From NCBI GenBank assembly GCA_001311805.1, contig BBCA01000009.1, forward strand, positions 11,970-75,969: a stretch of 64,000 nt of DNA, given 5' to 3'. Both the position numbers and the translations under genes were made by a program. The stretch comes from Lentibacillus juripiscarius JCM 12147 (GTDB taxonomy: Bacteria; Bacillota; Bacilli; Bacillales_D; Amphibacillaceae). This document shows, piece after piece, positions 40,744-50,065 of this stretch; position 1 is the stretch's first letter; each line of letters begins with the position of its first letter. Under the pieces are notes generated by a model that was not told the DNA's origin, ran no database searches, and worked only from the letters and a program-made list of their open reading frames with translations.

Positions 40744-41755
40744 TTAATTGTTACTTCCTTTTGACAATTGCGTTCTGTCTTCCATTTGTGGCGGTTCCTC
40801 TGTCCATCCATACTTAATCATAAGATCCCCACCGTCATTAGCAAAATTAAAGACATCCTTGGCAATCATGGCCATTTTTAGTGGAAGGTCTTTCCGTAAA
40901 CTAAAGGATGTCCCAATCATGTTGCTCCCAAGTCCAAAGCTTGTCAGTAGCGATGTATTATACATCATGAGCTTATCGGAAAAGGGAGCTTTTGTAGAGT
41001 CTGTCACAAGCCCGGCCGACGTCATTGGAACGTTGACATCGCTCTCCAGAAGTACATCACTAAATTTCGAAATAATTTTTGGACAATTCCTTCCCGCGGT
41101 AGAAATACTTTTGGACTTGCTCTTCCTTTGCAACCTGTGCAAAGCCAGTCATTAGCTTCATGCCGGTCACATTTGACTCAATCCCCTGATAAATATAGGC
41201 GACCTCAACGGTGTTCAGACTTCTTTTATGACCAGTTACAGCAAGTCCTGACCGGTAGTCTTTTTGTTTTGCGAACACGGCCTCTTCAGGCATATTGACT
41301 GCAGGTGATTTAGGGAGAACTCCCTTTTCCAACAAAAACTGTGTTGTTTTTTCACTGTACTCTTCGGCAAACGAGGAACTGCGCCTATAAAGATCCATCA
41401 AGTCTTTCCGGTAACTCATGCCCAAATGGAGCGCATGAATTCCTGATGCAATCTTCATCATCGTTCGGAGATACATTATGCTGTACACGTCATCAAACAA
41501 TGGCGGGGCCTGTAGAATCACGTCATTTTCCGTGAATCCTACTGGAACTGCTGCCTTTTCCTGTCTGAAGGTATTCGCGAATTCCGTAACAAATTCACTT
41601 TCCTTATCATAGAAAGTCTGTAATATTTCCAACGCTTCCGGATCTTTAACATGGGTTAAGAAATGTTCTGTTACCCGAAGCATCATGGTCTTTTTTTGAT
41701 AAACAATCCAGAGTGTCGCAAGTTCAGAAGATGAAACCGGCACATGTACGGCCAT
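40744..41755 (-). CDS. DUF3231-family protein, frameshifted
   Basis: About 337 residues made of two similar helical halves. N half: SSELATLWIVYQKKTMM, FLTHVKDPEALEILQ, LRTMMKIASGIHALHLGMSY, DLMDLYRRSSSFAEEYSEK. C half: SLNTVEVAYIYQGIESNVTG, KYFYRGKELSKNYFEIFSD, MMYNTSLLTSFGLGSNMIG, EDRTQLSKG. These repeats are characteristic of DUF3231, found in multiple copies in Bacillus and possibly ferritin-like. One frame switch near 41065. Confidence 0.87.
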
Positions 41756-41959
41756 TTTACCACTCCTTCAAAATCTTAAGTATAATCATTCACTTTTCCT
41801 ATATCCCACGAGAAAACAGCCCCGACAAAACTGCAAGCTTACAATTTAAGCTCCCCCATTGTCATAAAAAGTATACAATCAGACAAATGCTAATTGGTTG
41901 CATTAAAATTCAGGATACGATAGCCTTCATTATAGATGATAATGTGAAATGAGGTCGTC

Positions 41960-42504
41960 ATGTTGAAACTTATCGGGATATCAGGGGCACTGGCCGGTGA
42001 CAAAACATCTTTAGCTGTCAGCGACGTTTTAACCGCAGCTAAACATCTTGACTCAGCCATACAAACGGAGTTATTGGACTTGAGGGAATATGAGGTTGAA
42101 TTTGCTACTGGAGCACCGTTAGTGGATTATAATGATGATACTTGGAACGTTGTAAATACAATGTTGTCTGCCGATTTTCTGGTATTTGGCACACCAATTT
42201 ATCAAGCATCCATTTCGGGCGCATTAAAAATCTGTTGGACCTTTTTCCCGAAAATGCCTTCAAGAATAAAGTAACAGGTATTGTAGCAACCGGATGGTCT
42301 GACAAACATTTTCTAGTACCGGAATATCAGTTAAAACCAGTCCTTTCCTACTTTAAAGGCCTAATACCAGCAGGGAACGTCTTCATCCATAATGATGCCT
42401 TCAACGAAGAAAGTGATGAAATTATCGACCGTGATGTTTCCGGGAGAATTCAAAACCTTGCCGATGAAATGATTTATCTGCAACGGGCGATTCTTAACAG
42501 ATAA
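41960..42504 (+). CDS. NADPH-dependent FMN reductase-like flavoprotein (paralogue 2), frameshifted
   Basis: About 182 residues; parallels the protein at 34945-35510 in every motif: LIGISGALAGDKTSLAVSDV, TELLDLREYEVEF, ADFLVFGTPIYQASISGALK, GIVATGWSDKHFLVPEYQLK. One A missing near 42229 (GCATTAAAAATC) splits it. GAGG precedes ATG 41960. Presumed FMN-dependent NADPH oxidoreductase with unknown acceptor. Confidence 0.87.
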
Positions 42505-42540
42505 GGGCTGCAACGTGCCATGCGTTATTTTAACTTTTAT

Positions 42541-42873
42541 CTAAGGTGCAAATCCGTAAAAAATTAATGTGAATGCAAAGAAAGATACATAACCTATTAC
42601 AATTAGGACAGCTATTGATAACAACAACATCGTAACTCTCAACTGGGTTTGAGCAAATAATGTTTGAGCCAGTCTAAATAACTTATAAACGATCAAGATG
42701 AATAACGGGATAATATATAAGTATGAAAAGGTACTAACCCAATCAAAGTGCTTTTGGAATCCATTGTCTAAAACAGGTCCATCGTGTAAATGAAACTTAG
42801 ATGAAATGTACATACTGCCGACCCTAAATATAATGGAAAGCAAGGCAAAATAGGCAAGGGAGACAAATCTCAT
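42541..42873 (-). CDS. Hypothetical membrane protein (110 aa)
   Basis: Intact frame with three hydrophobic segments (SLAYFALLSIIFRVGSMY, FSYLYIIPLFILIVYKLF, VTMLLLSIAVLIVIGYVSFF) and a loop with HLHDGPVLDNGFQKHFDW. Its ATG overlaps the stop of a 24-residue membrane peptide (ATGA), so the two are coupled. No family recognised. Confidence 0.6.
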   Translation of the reverse strand: MRFVSLAYFALLSIIFRVGSMYISSKFHLHDGPVLDNGFQKHFDWVSTFSYLYIIPLFILIVYKLFRLAQTLFAQTQLRVTMLLLSIAVLIVIGYVSFFAFTLIFYGFAP

Positions 42874-42944
42874 ACTTCTTTTTTCACCTTTGAGAAGTAG
42901 ATAAACAAGGAATAAAAAATAATTAAAACAATCATTTTAAACAT
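42870..42944 (-). CDS. 24-residue membrane peptide coupled to the 110-aa membrane protein
   Basis: ATG 42944 is 6-9 nt after GAGGTGAAAG. The peptide MFKMIVLIIFYSLFIYFSKV plus a KKEV end is a single hydrophobic helix with a basic cap. Its TGA overlaps the ATG of the next gene by 4 bp. Both the ribosome binding site and the overlap argue for translation, perhaps as a leader or partner. Alternatively it is the first helix of one longer protein split by an indel. Confidence 0.5.
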   Translation of the reverse strand: MFKMIVLIIFYSLFIYFSKVKKEV

Positions 42945-43073
42945 TTCTTTCACCTCAAACTCAGCAATCCCTGCCAGGGAAATTTTGTTAAGGCATCCAA
43001 AGATAACATATGAGTGCAAGACCAGTTTTAAACCAAAAAGTTTGGTAAGGATGTTTTATTAATTCCGCCTTCT

Positions 43074-43268
43074 TTAAAAATTCGAAGCAATCAATAAAGC
43101 TATGCCGGCAATAATCAGTGGAAATTGATATCGCAGTAAAGATTCCCTGAATTTCCTCTACCCCAAACTATACTTCATGCCTTTGACTCGGCCTTCCAGT
43201 TTGTCAACCTAAATTATCAAATAAAATATTCCTGCTAACACCACGACCTCTATGAAAGGAAAATCCAT
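43074..43268 (-). pseudogene. Remnant of a small membrane-anchored Bacillaceae protein
   Basis: From ATG 43268: MDFPFIEVVVLAGIFYLII, an in-frame stop at 43209-43211, then VDKLEGRVKGMKYSL, another stop, and a final hydrophobic segment. The helix plus RVDxLEGRxKGMKY pattern belongs to small anchored proteins that normally continue into an L7/L12-like domain; that domain is not readable. Two stops in 65 codons and loss of the end suggest decay, though indels are possible. Confidence 0.45.
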
Positions 43269-43417
43269 CTGAAGCCACCTTCTTTCATTACTTTTTTTCA
43301 TTTGGTATTAGTACCTTTAGTCCCATTTTTTACGGGATAGATAAATCTAATATAGCACAATCGGCAAATGAGAGGAAACTGATATATTTTTTTCACCTTG
43401 GAACCATTATAGCTAAC

Positions 43418-43995
43418 TTATTCTTCGTTCACGGCTACATGTTCATTTAAAACACTATTCAACTTCTCTTTTATTTCATCTGTGGTAACAATACAACTTA
43501 TATAATGAAATTTCGCCTTAACCCTTAATTCATATTTATCATTAACTTCTTTTGAAAAGCCGTAGTATTTATGATTCATATCAATACGGACAAATTCAAA
43601 TGACTTTATTTTCCCCCAAGCTATAAAGCGGGTTCCACAAAGTATCCCATCATCAAGTACAGCGAATAAATCAAGAAAGTTATATGTATGGAGTAAGGGG
43701 AGAAAAATTAACGGATAAAATGACAACTCAAATTCCTTTAAACATGTTCCAATGAAAAACATAACAAACATAAACAAAAGTGTTAGAGAATACATAATAA
43801 TTCCCGCCTTTTGTTCAGAATACGTCGGGAACTTAACCGTTCTCTGTTGATAGGTTCTAATGGCCGCAATCTCCTCTTGCGTTGTTGGTAAAATAACATC
43901 TTTTTCGTCTTTCTCATTTTTAATAAGACTTGAATAAACCTGTAACCATAGTACCCAATAACAATTAAAAATAATAGACTCAAAAATAATCTCAA
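43418..43995 (-). CDS. Hypothetical membrane protein with PH-like C-terminal domain, frameshifted
   Basis: About 193 residues. TTG 43995 (GGGGTG upstream) opens helix RLFLSLLFLIVIGYYGYRFI and a basic RKRRLRPLEP loop; after a switch near 43815 come helices SLTLLFMFVMFFIGTCL and SFYPLIFLPLLHTY, then DDGILCGTRFIAWGKIKSFE with YELRVKA, a pattern of the DUF5673-like membrane-linked PH folds. Function unknown. Confidence 0.6.
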
Positions 43996-44262
43996 TTTAA
44001 ATTCACCCCTTTTGTCTAACAATCTGTGTGATTTAACCTAATTCTTTTAAGACAGTCGGTTTCCTTCCAAGTGTAGCCTTTCAAATCCTCCCATCCCAGT
44101 CATTACAACTTCCATATTCTCATGAAAAATTTATACCAATCAATAGATAAATCCTGCGATAACGATAATCAGATAACCAATGGAAATGAAATTGCAAGGA
44201 ACAAACCTGGAATATCTCCTATAATCCACAATGTACTATTATTACAGTAAAAATATACAAAA
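43996..44262. other. Intergenic region, nothing recognised
   Basis: AT-rich. Short hydrophobic frames (for example near 44150) have neither a ribosome binding site nor family motifs. Confidence 0.4.
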
Positions 44263-44295
44263 GGCTGATATTATAATTGATACGCAATATCAGCC
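44263..44295. terminator. Terminator-like hairpin
   Basis: The perfect 10-bp stem GGCTGATATT / AATATCAGCC has AT-rich flanks on both sides. No gene clearly ends at it on either strand, so its role is open. Confidence 0.5.
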
Positions 44296-44400
44296 TGAAT
44301 AAATATATTTCTTTTTCAAAACGGATTCTTTTGAATTACCCTAAAATTACGTTCTACGGGTATTTTTGATCAAACTTTATTTTCTTTGGTGCTTCCCCCG

Positions 44401-44530
44401 TTATAGCATCTTAATGACCGCATCGAAAACTAAATCATTATCTAAAAAATCGTCATAGGATATTCCTCTAGTGAATCTCTCCACTTTAACTGCAGCGGAT
44501 AAAATATCTTCTAAAAAACTCTAGGCTCCC
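44401..44530 (-). pseudogene. HepT-like (DUF86) toxin fragment
   Basis: A minus-strand frame without a start codon reads FLEDILSAAVKVERFTRGIS, then YDDFLDNDLVFDAVIKML and stops. This is the N-terminal third of DUF86/HepT HEPN toxins (YLEDIxxAxxKIExYTxGxS...D.ktQDAVIrNLE). The RNase motif and the partner nucleotidyltransferase gene are missing. A leftover of a second HEPN/MNT module, distinct from the HI0074-type pair at 38.4-39.1 kb. Confidence 0.7.
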
Positions 44531-44596
44531 TCTGCATGTATAGCACCCCTTAAAATACTGGGTCTTAAAGCGGGTTTAAACTAACCGAAAATATTC

Positions 44597-46398
44597 CTAC
44601 TCCACCGTTACACTTTTAGCTAAATTTCTCGGTTTATCCACATCACAATCGCGATGCAATGCTGCATAGTAGGCAAGTAACTGCATAGGCACGGCACTGG
44701 CAAGCGGTGTCAGCAGTTCATGTACACGGGGAAGAACAAAGGCATCCGTGTCCTGTTCTAAGCCTTTCATGCTGAAAATCATGTCATTGGCACCGCGTGC
44801 AACGACTTCCTGTACATTGCTGCGGATGGAGTAATTGACATTTTCTTGTGTTGCAAGTGCAATAACAGGCGTTCCTTTTTCAATTAATGCAATCGTGCCA
44901 TGTTTCAGTTCACCGCCGGCAAAGCCTTCTGCCTGAACGTAAGAGATTTCTTTCAGTTTCAGCGCTCCCTCCAGACAGACAAAGTAATCCGTGCTGCGTC
45001 CGATGAAGAAAGCATTCCGGGTGGTGCCAAGATTTTCACGGACCAGTGCCTCGATTGCTTCTTTCTGGTCGGTCAGAACTTCCATAGCATTAGCGGCAAT
45101 GGCCAGTTCCTGCATTGGGTCGAAGTCCAATTCCAAACCTTTTGCACGTGCAGTGCCGACTGCAAGGATGGCCAGAACAGCAATTTGAGCGGTATATGCT
45201 TTTGTTGACGCTACCGCAATTTCCGGTCCGGCATGCAAATGCAGTGTGAAATCTGCTTCACGAGAAAGGGTGGAACCAGGCACATTTGTAATCGTCAGTG
45301 CCGGGTGTCCCATTTCTTTCATTTTTACTAATACGGAGCGGCTGTCCGCTGTTTCCCCGCTTTGGGAGATGAACACAAATAACGGCTTTTCCGATAATAG
45401 CGGCATATTATAGGAAAATTCGCTTGCCACATGAACTTCCACCGGTATACCAGCCATTTTTTCCAAGAACTGTTTACCGACAAGTCCGGCATGATAACTG
45501 GTACCCGCTGCGATAATATAGATACGGTCACATGCCATCATGGCGCGCTGTACATCCTCATCCAGTTTCAGATTATCGCGTTCATCCTGGTATTCCTGAA
45601 TGATGCGGCGCATAACAAACGGCTGTTCATCAATTTCTTTCAGCATGAAGTGTGGATATGTCCCTTTTTCCGTATCGGTTACATCGATTTGGGCTGTGAA
45701 TGGGCTGCGGCTCACATCGGTTCCATCTAGTTTCTGCACTTTCACGAAATGGCGATTAACCAGAACAATCTCCTGGTCATAGATTTCCAAATACTGATCG
45801 GTCTCTTTCAGTGTGGCCATAGCGTCACTGGCAACAACATTAAACCCATCACCAAGACCGACGAGCAATGGACTCTTATTCTTAGCTACATAAATCGTAT
45901 CATGGTCTTCTCTGTCGATTAGAGCAACCGCATAGGATCCTTTTAAAAGGCTAATTGTCTGACGGAATGCTTCCAGTGTTTCTCCATACTTCTCAGCATT
46001 CTTTTCCATGAGCTGCACGATGATTTCGGTATCCGTTTCACTGCCAAAAGCAACTCCGTCGAGATAATCCCTTTTCAAATCCAAATAATTTTCAATAACC
46101 CCGTTATGGACAATGGCAAATCTGCCAGAAGTGCTTTGATGCGGGTGTGCATTCTCTGCACTTGGGGCACCGTGTGTAGCCCAGCGCGTATGACCTATTC
46201 CGACTGTTGACGCAGCCGCATGATTCACGTGGCTGCGCAGTGCGGCAATACGTCCTTTCACTTTAAATAAATTAATATTTTCATTATCCATTAACGCAAT
46301 GCCGGCCGAATCATAACCACGGTATTCGAGTTTTCCAGCCCATTCAGTAAAATATCCAGTGAATTATTCTGTCCAATATATCCTACAATTCCACACAT
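44597..46398 (-). CDS. glmS: Glutamine-fructose-6-phosphate aminotransferase, frameshifted near the start
   Basis: It makes glucosamine-6-phosphate, the entry to peptidoglycan. The N-terminal Cys2 nucleophile ([10 protein letters not shown]), [18 protein letters not shown] and the glutaminase domain are followed by two SIS domains: [43 protein letters not shown] and the end [11 protein letters not shown]. About 600 residues. A frame switch near 46320, within the first 40 codons, is the only break. AGGAGG precedes ATG 46398. Expression is controlled by the glmS ribozyme just upstream. It is separated from glmM by the S9 peptidase and CDF genes. Confidence 0.97.
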
Positions 46399-46421
46399 GT
46401 CGCTTCCTCCTTGGATTGCAA

Positions 46422-46503
46422 GGGGCAGCAACCGGCCATGTTCTATTTTCGAGCATGAAAGAGGTTTGTCCTCCGACTTCATTTCGGGGCTTGTTGCTGC
46501 CCC
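46422..46503 (-). promoter_or_regulatory. Long stem-loop between the glmS ribozyme and glmS with two alternative pairings
   Basis: The minus-strand arm GGGGCAGCAAC (46503-46493) can pair over 11 bp with GTTGCTGCCCC (46432-46422), or locally with GCCCC (46490-46486) to make a 5-bp hairpin. The 60-nt interior also holds ATGAAGTCGGAGG / CCTCTTTCAT. The two pairings exclude each other. There is no T-run, so it is not a simple terminator, and the ribosome binding site lies outside. Function is inferred only. Confidence 0.5.
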
Positions 46504-46504
46504 T

Positions 46505-46676
46505 TTCCCGTGTTTTTAGTCCATCTTCTCCAATCCTTTGTACAGCAAGTCGCCTAGCTGTTTTCGGAAAAGAGGTAACAGCTGAGATGTGCAGCCGGGA
46601 GGTATCCGCCGATTGATTTCGATAACCTCCTCCTCGTCAACTATTTCCATTACCGTACAGAAATAGTCCAGGCGCT
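46505..46676 (-). ncRNA. glmS ribozyme (glucosamine-6-phosphate-activated riboswitch)
   Basis: On the minus strand the conserved cleavage site A/GCGCC lies at 46676/46675, followed by the P1 stem CTATTTC / GAAATAG, the core GAGGAGGAGGTTATCGAA, the pseudoknot strand TCGGCGGATACCTCCCGGCT and a P3 region around CAGCTGTT / AACAGCT. These match the B. subtilis glmS ribozyme block for block. Glucosamine-6-phosphate acts as cofactor for self-cleavage; the 5'-OH mRNA is then degraded, giving feedback on glmS. The 3' boundary is approximate. Confidence 0.95.
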
Positions 46677-46717
46677 TTATTTAATATTCGTGGCTTCTGC
46701 CCGCCTTTCCATTTTTG

Positions 46718-46746
46718 AATAAAACCACCCATGTTTCAATAGTCAA
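46718..46746 (-). promoter_or_regulatory. Likely sigma-A promoter of glmS
   Basis: TTGACT (46741-46746) and TTTATT (46718-46723), 17 bp apart on the minus strand, lie about 45 bp before the ribozyme cleavage site, the spacing usual for glmS leaders. Confidence 0.55.
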
Positions 46747-47016
46747 AACAGGGCTTTCTACATTTTAAACGAGACAGTTGGGATGGTCAATCACTTTTTG
46801 GAGGGTGAGTGATATTATGTGTATGCATCCATCTGTAATTTGTTCTTTTAAGCAGGAACAAAGAACATACCATTAGCAAAAGACCTTCTTGCCCTTATAA
46901 TCGAATCGGTGTTTCAAAAAGTGCCATGGACACATTTTCAGATCTGCATACGATTATACTCATAAGAAGGTAGGCAGATAACCATTTGAAATAGATCCAC
47001 CTGCCCTGACAACCGT

Positions 47017-48807
47017 CTATCCCTGATGCTTTTCCAAAAAGTCGAGCATACGGGAATAAACCTTGATTTCATTTTCTTTTTTCGAGAAGCCGTGTCCTTC
47101 ATCTTCCAGGACAAGGTACTCGACATCGCGCCCTTCTTCCTGAAGCTTGGCTACAATAGTATCGGATTCTTCTTTAACGACACGCGGGTCTTTTGCCCCC
47201 TGAATAACGAGCATTGGTTTCGTCATACCATCGAGATACGTGACCGGAGAATCCTTGATAAAGCGTTCCTTATCACGCTCCGGATCTCCAAGCCAGCGTT
47301 TCATAATTGGCTTCCAATGGTCGGGGACCGAGTTAATAAAGCTGAACAAATCAGATGGGCCGAAAAGATCAACACATGCCCTAAAATATTCCGAATGGCG
47401 ACCATGCAATAGCAATGTCATGTATCCGCCATAGCTGCCCCCGACAAGGAAGAGTTTGTCACGATCGGTTACATTTTGGTCAAACAGCCATTCTATTCCA
47501 GCGACACAGTCCAGCCGTGGGCCCTCTCCCCAGTCCTGCTCAACCAGTTTGACAAAGGAAGACCCATAGCCTGTACTGCCTCGGAAGTTCGGCGCAAAAA
47601 TGGTGTAGCCCCGGTTCAGAAAGCATTGGAACATCGACCGGAAGGATTTCCGTTCAGCTGCCTGTGGTCCCCCATGCGGCCAAAAATCGTGTATCCATTG
47701 TCATTCTCCGGTCTGGCCTTGAACAACAGTGCTTCAATGGTCATGCCATCAAACGACTTGTAAGATACGACATTAGGCTCCACCATGTCATCACTGCTTA
47801 GACCAAGCACCCGGTTATTGGTCAGCTGCTTCCAGTTCTGTCCGTCCGCAGACTGAAAAATATTGTGCGGAATGGTTGCACTTCTGGCTAACACATAAAG
47901 CGTTCCCTTCTTGGTTACCTTCAGCTGTTCGATGACATCAGCCGGTGCTGTCAGCTGCTCAAGTATTTCCGAACCCAAATCATAGCGATACATCCAGTCG
48001 GCCGCACCTTTTTCAGTTACGAGGAATAGTGCATTCTTTTCTTTACTGAATTTCAGTTCTTCCACACTCTCATTTTCAATGGCCAGCACTTGCGTGAATT
48101 CCTGTTTTTCTATATCAAATTTGGCGATATAATTGTATTCTTGTTCATAGTTCGTGACAAAATAGACCGTTTTGTCATCTGTAAATACAGGATCAAATGT
48201 CACGTGAACCTTTTCCGGATCAGGTGTCAGAGGATATGTATCATTCCCCAAACGGACAAACCCGGTTACATATGTATTAGCAAATGCCCGCAAATAGACA
48301 AATGCATTCTCATTGGCGGAAACAGCTGCAAGTTCAGTTGGGGACACTTCCCCGATATTCAGCAATGTGTCGGAGCTATCTGTCAGATTCCGAACCCGCG
48401 CATTCATGTATGACGGGTTATCTTCTGAAGTCATGTAGTAAATACGCTCGCCATCATCGCTTACATCGGTGAGAAAATACTTGTCCTCTGAATCACCTGT
48501 CACGAGCGGCTGTGGAAGTCCGCCTACATGTGGAAGGGCATAAATGTGGTGGTTTTCATCACCATCTTTGTCAAACCCTGCCAACACGTACCGTCCATAC
48601 GGGTCAAATTTAATAAAACTGCATGATTCATTCTGGTGTGCGAACATATATGGGTATGTATCAGGCAAATCCATTGCCCATAAATTCATGTGACCATCAA
48701 GGTTGGAACTAAAAACAAGCTTATTTTCCCCTGGATCGACATCGAAACCAGTAATAACATACGTACGAAAAAAATTGCTCCACAGTCGGCTTTGGAAATG
48801 GAATCAT
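47017..48807 (-). CDS. S9-family (acylaminoacyl/prolyl oligopeptidase-like) serine peptidase, frameshifted
   Basis: About 597 residues. A propeller domain with D/S-D-G units (GRYVLAGFDKDGDENHHIY, DVSDDGERIYYMTSED) precedes an alpha/beta hydrolase domain: PNFRGSTGYGSSF, nucleophile GGSYGGYMTLLL, Asp in QGAKDPRVVKEE and His in EDEGHGFSKKENE. Frame switches near 48735 and 47650. It should hydrolyse short or N-acylated peptides in the cytosol. GGGGAGAG precedes ATG 48807. Confidence 0.9.
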
Positions 48808-48929
48808 GTTACTCTCCCCTATCTAAAATGTGTGAATTATAGCAGTATAAAAATAATTATACTACAAATTCTAAGAACCTGCACAGACATAGAAAGGGGG
48901 AGTTTGGCTGGCATTATACCAAACTGGGA

Positions 48930-49829
48930 TCAGCCAGGGGAATATGGGTTAATATGGACCAGAACGTCATTGACATCCCCATGTTCCTGCATCAGTTTAT
49001 TTTTAACATTCTTAGAAATATGGTGTGCTTTTTTGACGTCAAGATCGGCATCCACACTGATTTTAAGGTCAACGACCACATAGGCCCCGTGAACTCTCGC
49101 CCGTATTTCATCCACCTGCTTCACGCCTGATACACTCTTTGCCGTCAGGATAAACCGATTGCTTTCATCATCATCTAATACATTTTCCAGCACTAAATCA
49201 ATCGATTCCCGTGCCATTTTGTAGCCAAGACCTATGATAAGCAGTGCAACAACAATACCAGCGACGGGATCAAAATATACCAGCTGACTCCAGCCAATCC
49301 GCTCCCCAATCATCGCCCCGCCAACGCCAACCAGAACACCAAGCGAAGATAAAGCATCAGAGCGATGATGCCAGGCGTCTGTTACCAATGCCGGACTGTT
49401 GATCCGTCTTCCAAGCCGGTATTTATATTGGTATAGCATCTCTTTAGAAACTATGGAAATAATTACGGCTATCAGCGCGATTCCTGTTGGTGCAGAAGGC
49501 TTTTCACCCCAAAATACTTTTACAGATGTCCAGGCAATTTCAAGTCCTGCCAGAATGAGCAATATAGAAACAATGATCGCAGCAATATTCTCCGCTTTCC
49601 CATGCCCGTACGGATGCTCTTTATCAGGCGGCTTATTCGCATAACGTATTCCGGCAAGAACAGCAATCGAGCTGACGACATCCGAAGCGGAATGGGCAGC
49701 ATCAGCAATCAGGGCCCGGCTCCCAGACACCAGCCCAGCTGCCCCTTTTATGGCAGCCAATAACAGGTTGCCGACAATGCCCACCCATGATGCAAATTGT
49801 GCCTTACGGTTGCGTTGTTCCTGATCCAT
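48930..49829 (-). CDS. Cation diffusion facilitator (CDF) metal/proton antiporter
   Basis: 299 residues with six membrane helices. The metal site residues appear as DAAHSASD in TM2 (about residue 43) and DAWHHRSDALSS in TM5 (about residue 150), and a cytosolic C-terminal domain carries HGAYVVVDLKISVDADLDVK. The HxxxD pairs and the HHRSD wording fit Zn/Fe/Mn exporters such as MneP/MneS and FieF. Substrate cannot be fixed from sequence. Intact frame. Confidence 0.92.
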   Translation of the reverse strand: MDQEQRNRKAQFASWVGIVGNLLLAAIKGAAGLVSGSRALIADAAHSASDVVSSIAVLAGIRYANKPPDKEHPYGHGKAENIAAIIVSILLILAGLEIAWTSVKVFWGEKPSAPTGIALIAVIISIVSKEMLYQYKYRLGRRINSPALVTDAWHHRSDALSSLGVLVGVGGAMIGERIGWSQLVYFDPVAGIVVALLIIGLGYKMARESIDLVLENVLDDDESNRFILTAKSVSGVKQVDEIRARVHGAYVVVDLKISVDADLDVKKAHHISKNVKNKLMQEHGDVNDVLVHINPYSPG

Positions 49830-50029
49830 GACCCTACCCCCAAAATTCCTGCTTCCATACTCCCATTAGCCTTGACCTTCAGGCAGTAGCATAAACAGTT
49901 TCTTTATAGTAACAAACTGGAATCATCTGAGTCTATAGCAACCTTGTTGCAGCCTCTTAGGAAAGTAGACAGTATGCAAGGAAATCACTATGAGGCAAAA
50001 GAGTTTCTCTAGAGAAAAATCCGGATATA

Positions 50030-50052
50030 AAAAACTCCTCCCACTTAGGGAG
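50030..50052 (-). terminator. Terminator of the cdaA-cdaR-glmM operon
   Basis: The minus-strand hairpin CTCCC-taagt-GGGAG is followed by GAGTTTTTTAT, just after glmM. Confidence 0.75.
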
Positions 50053-50065
50053 AAGCCTTTTCACC

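Noticed and set aside
49980..50030. The TTTCTCTAGAGAAA palindrome ahead of the glmM terminator
   Set aside because: A perfect but short AT-rich palindrome in a spacer; no repeated partner or link to a regulator seen.
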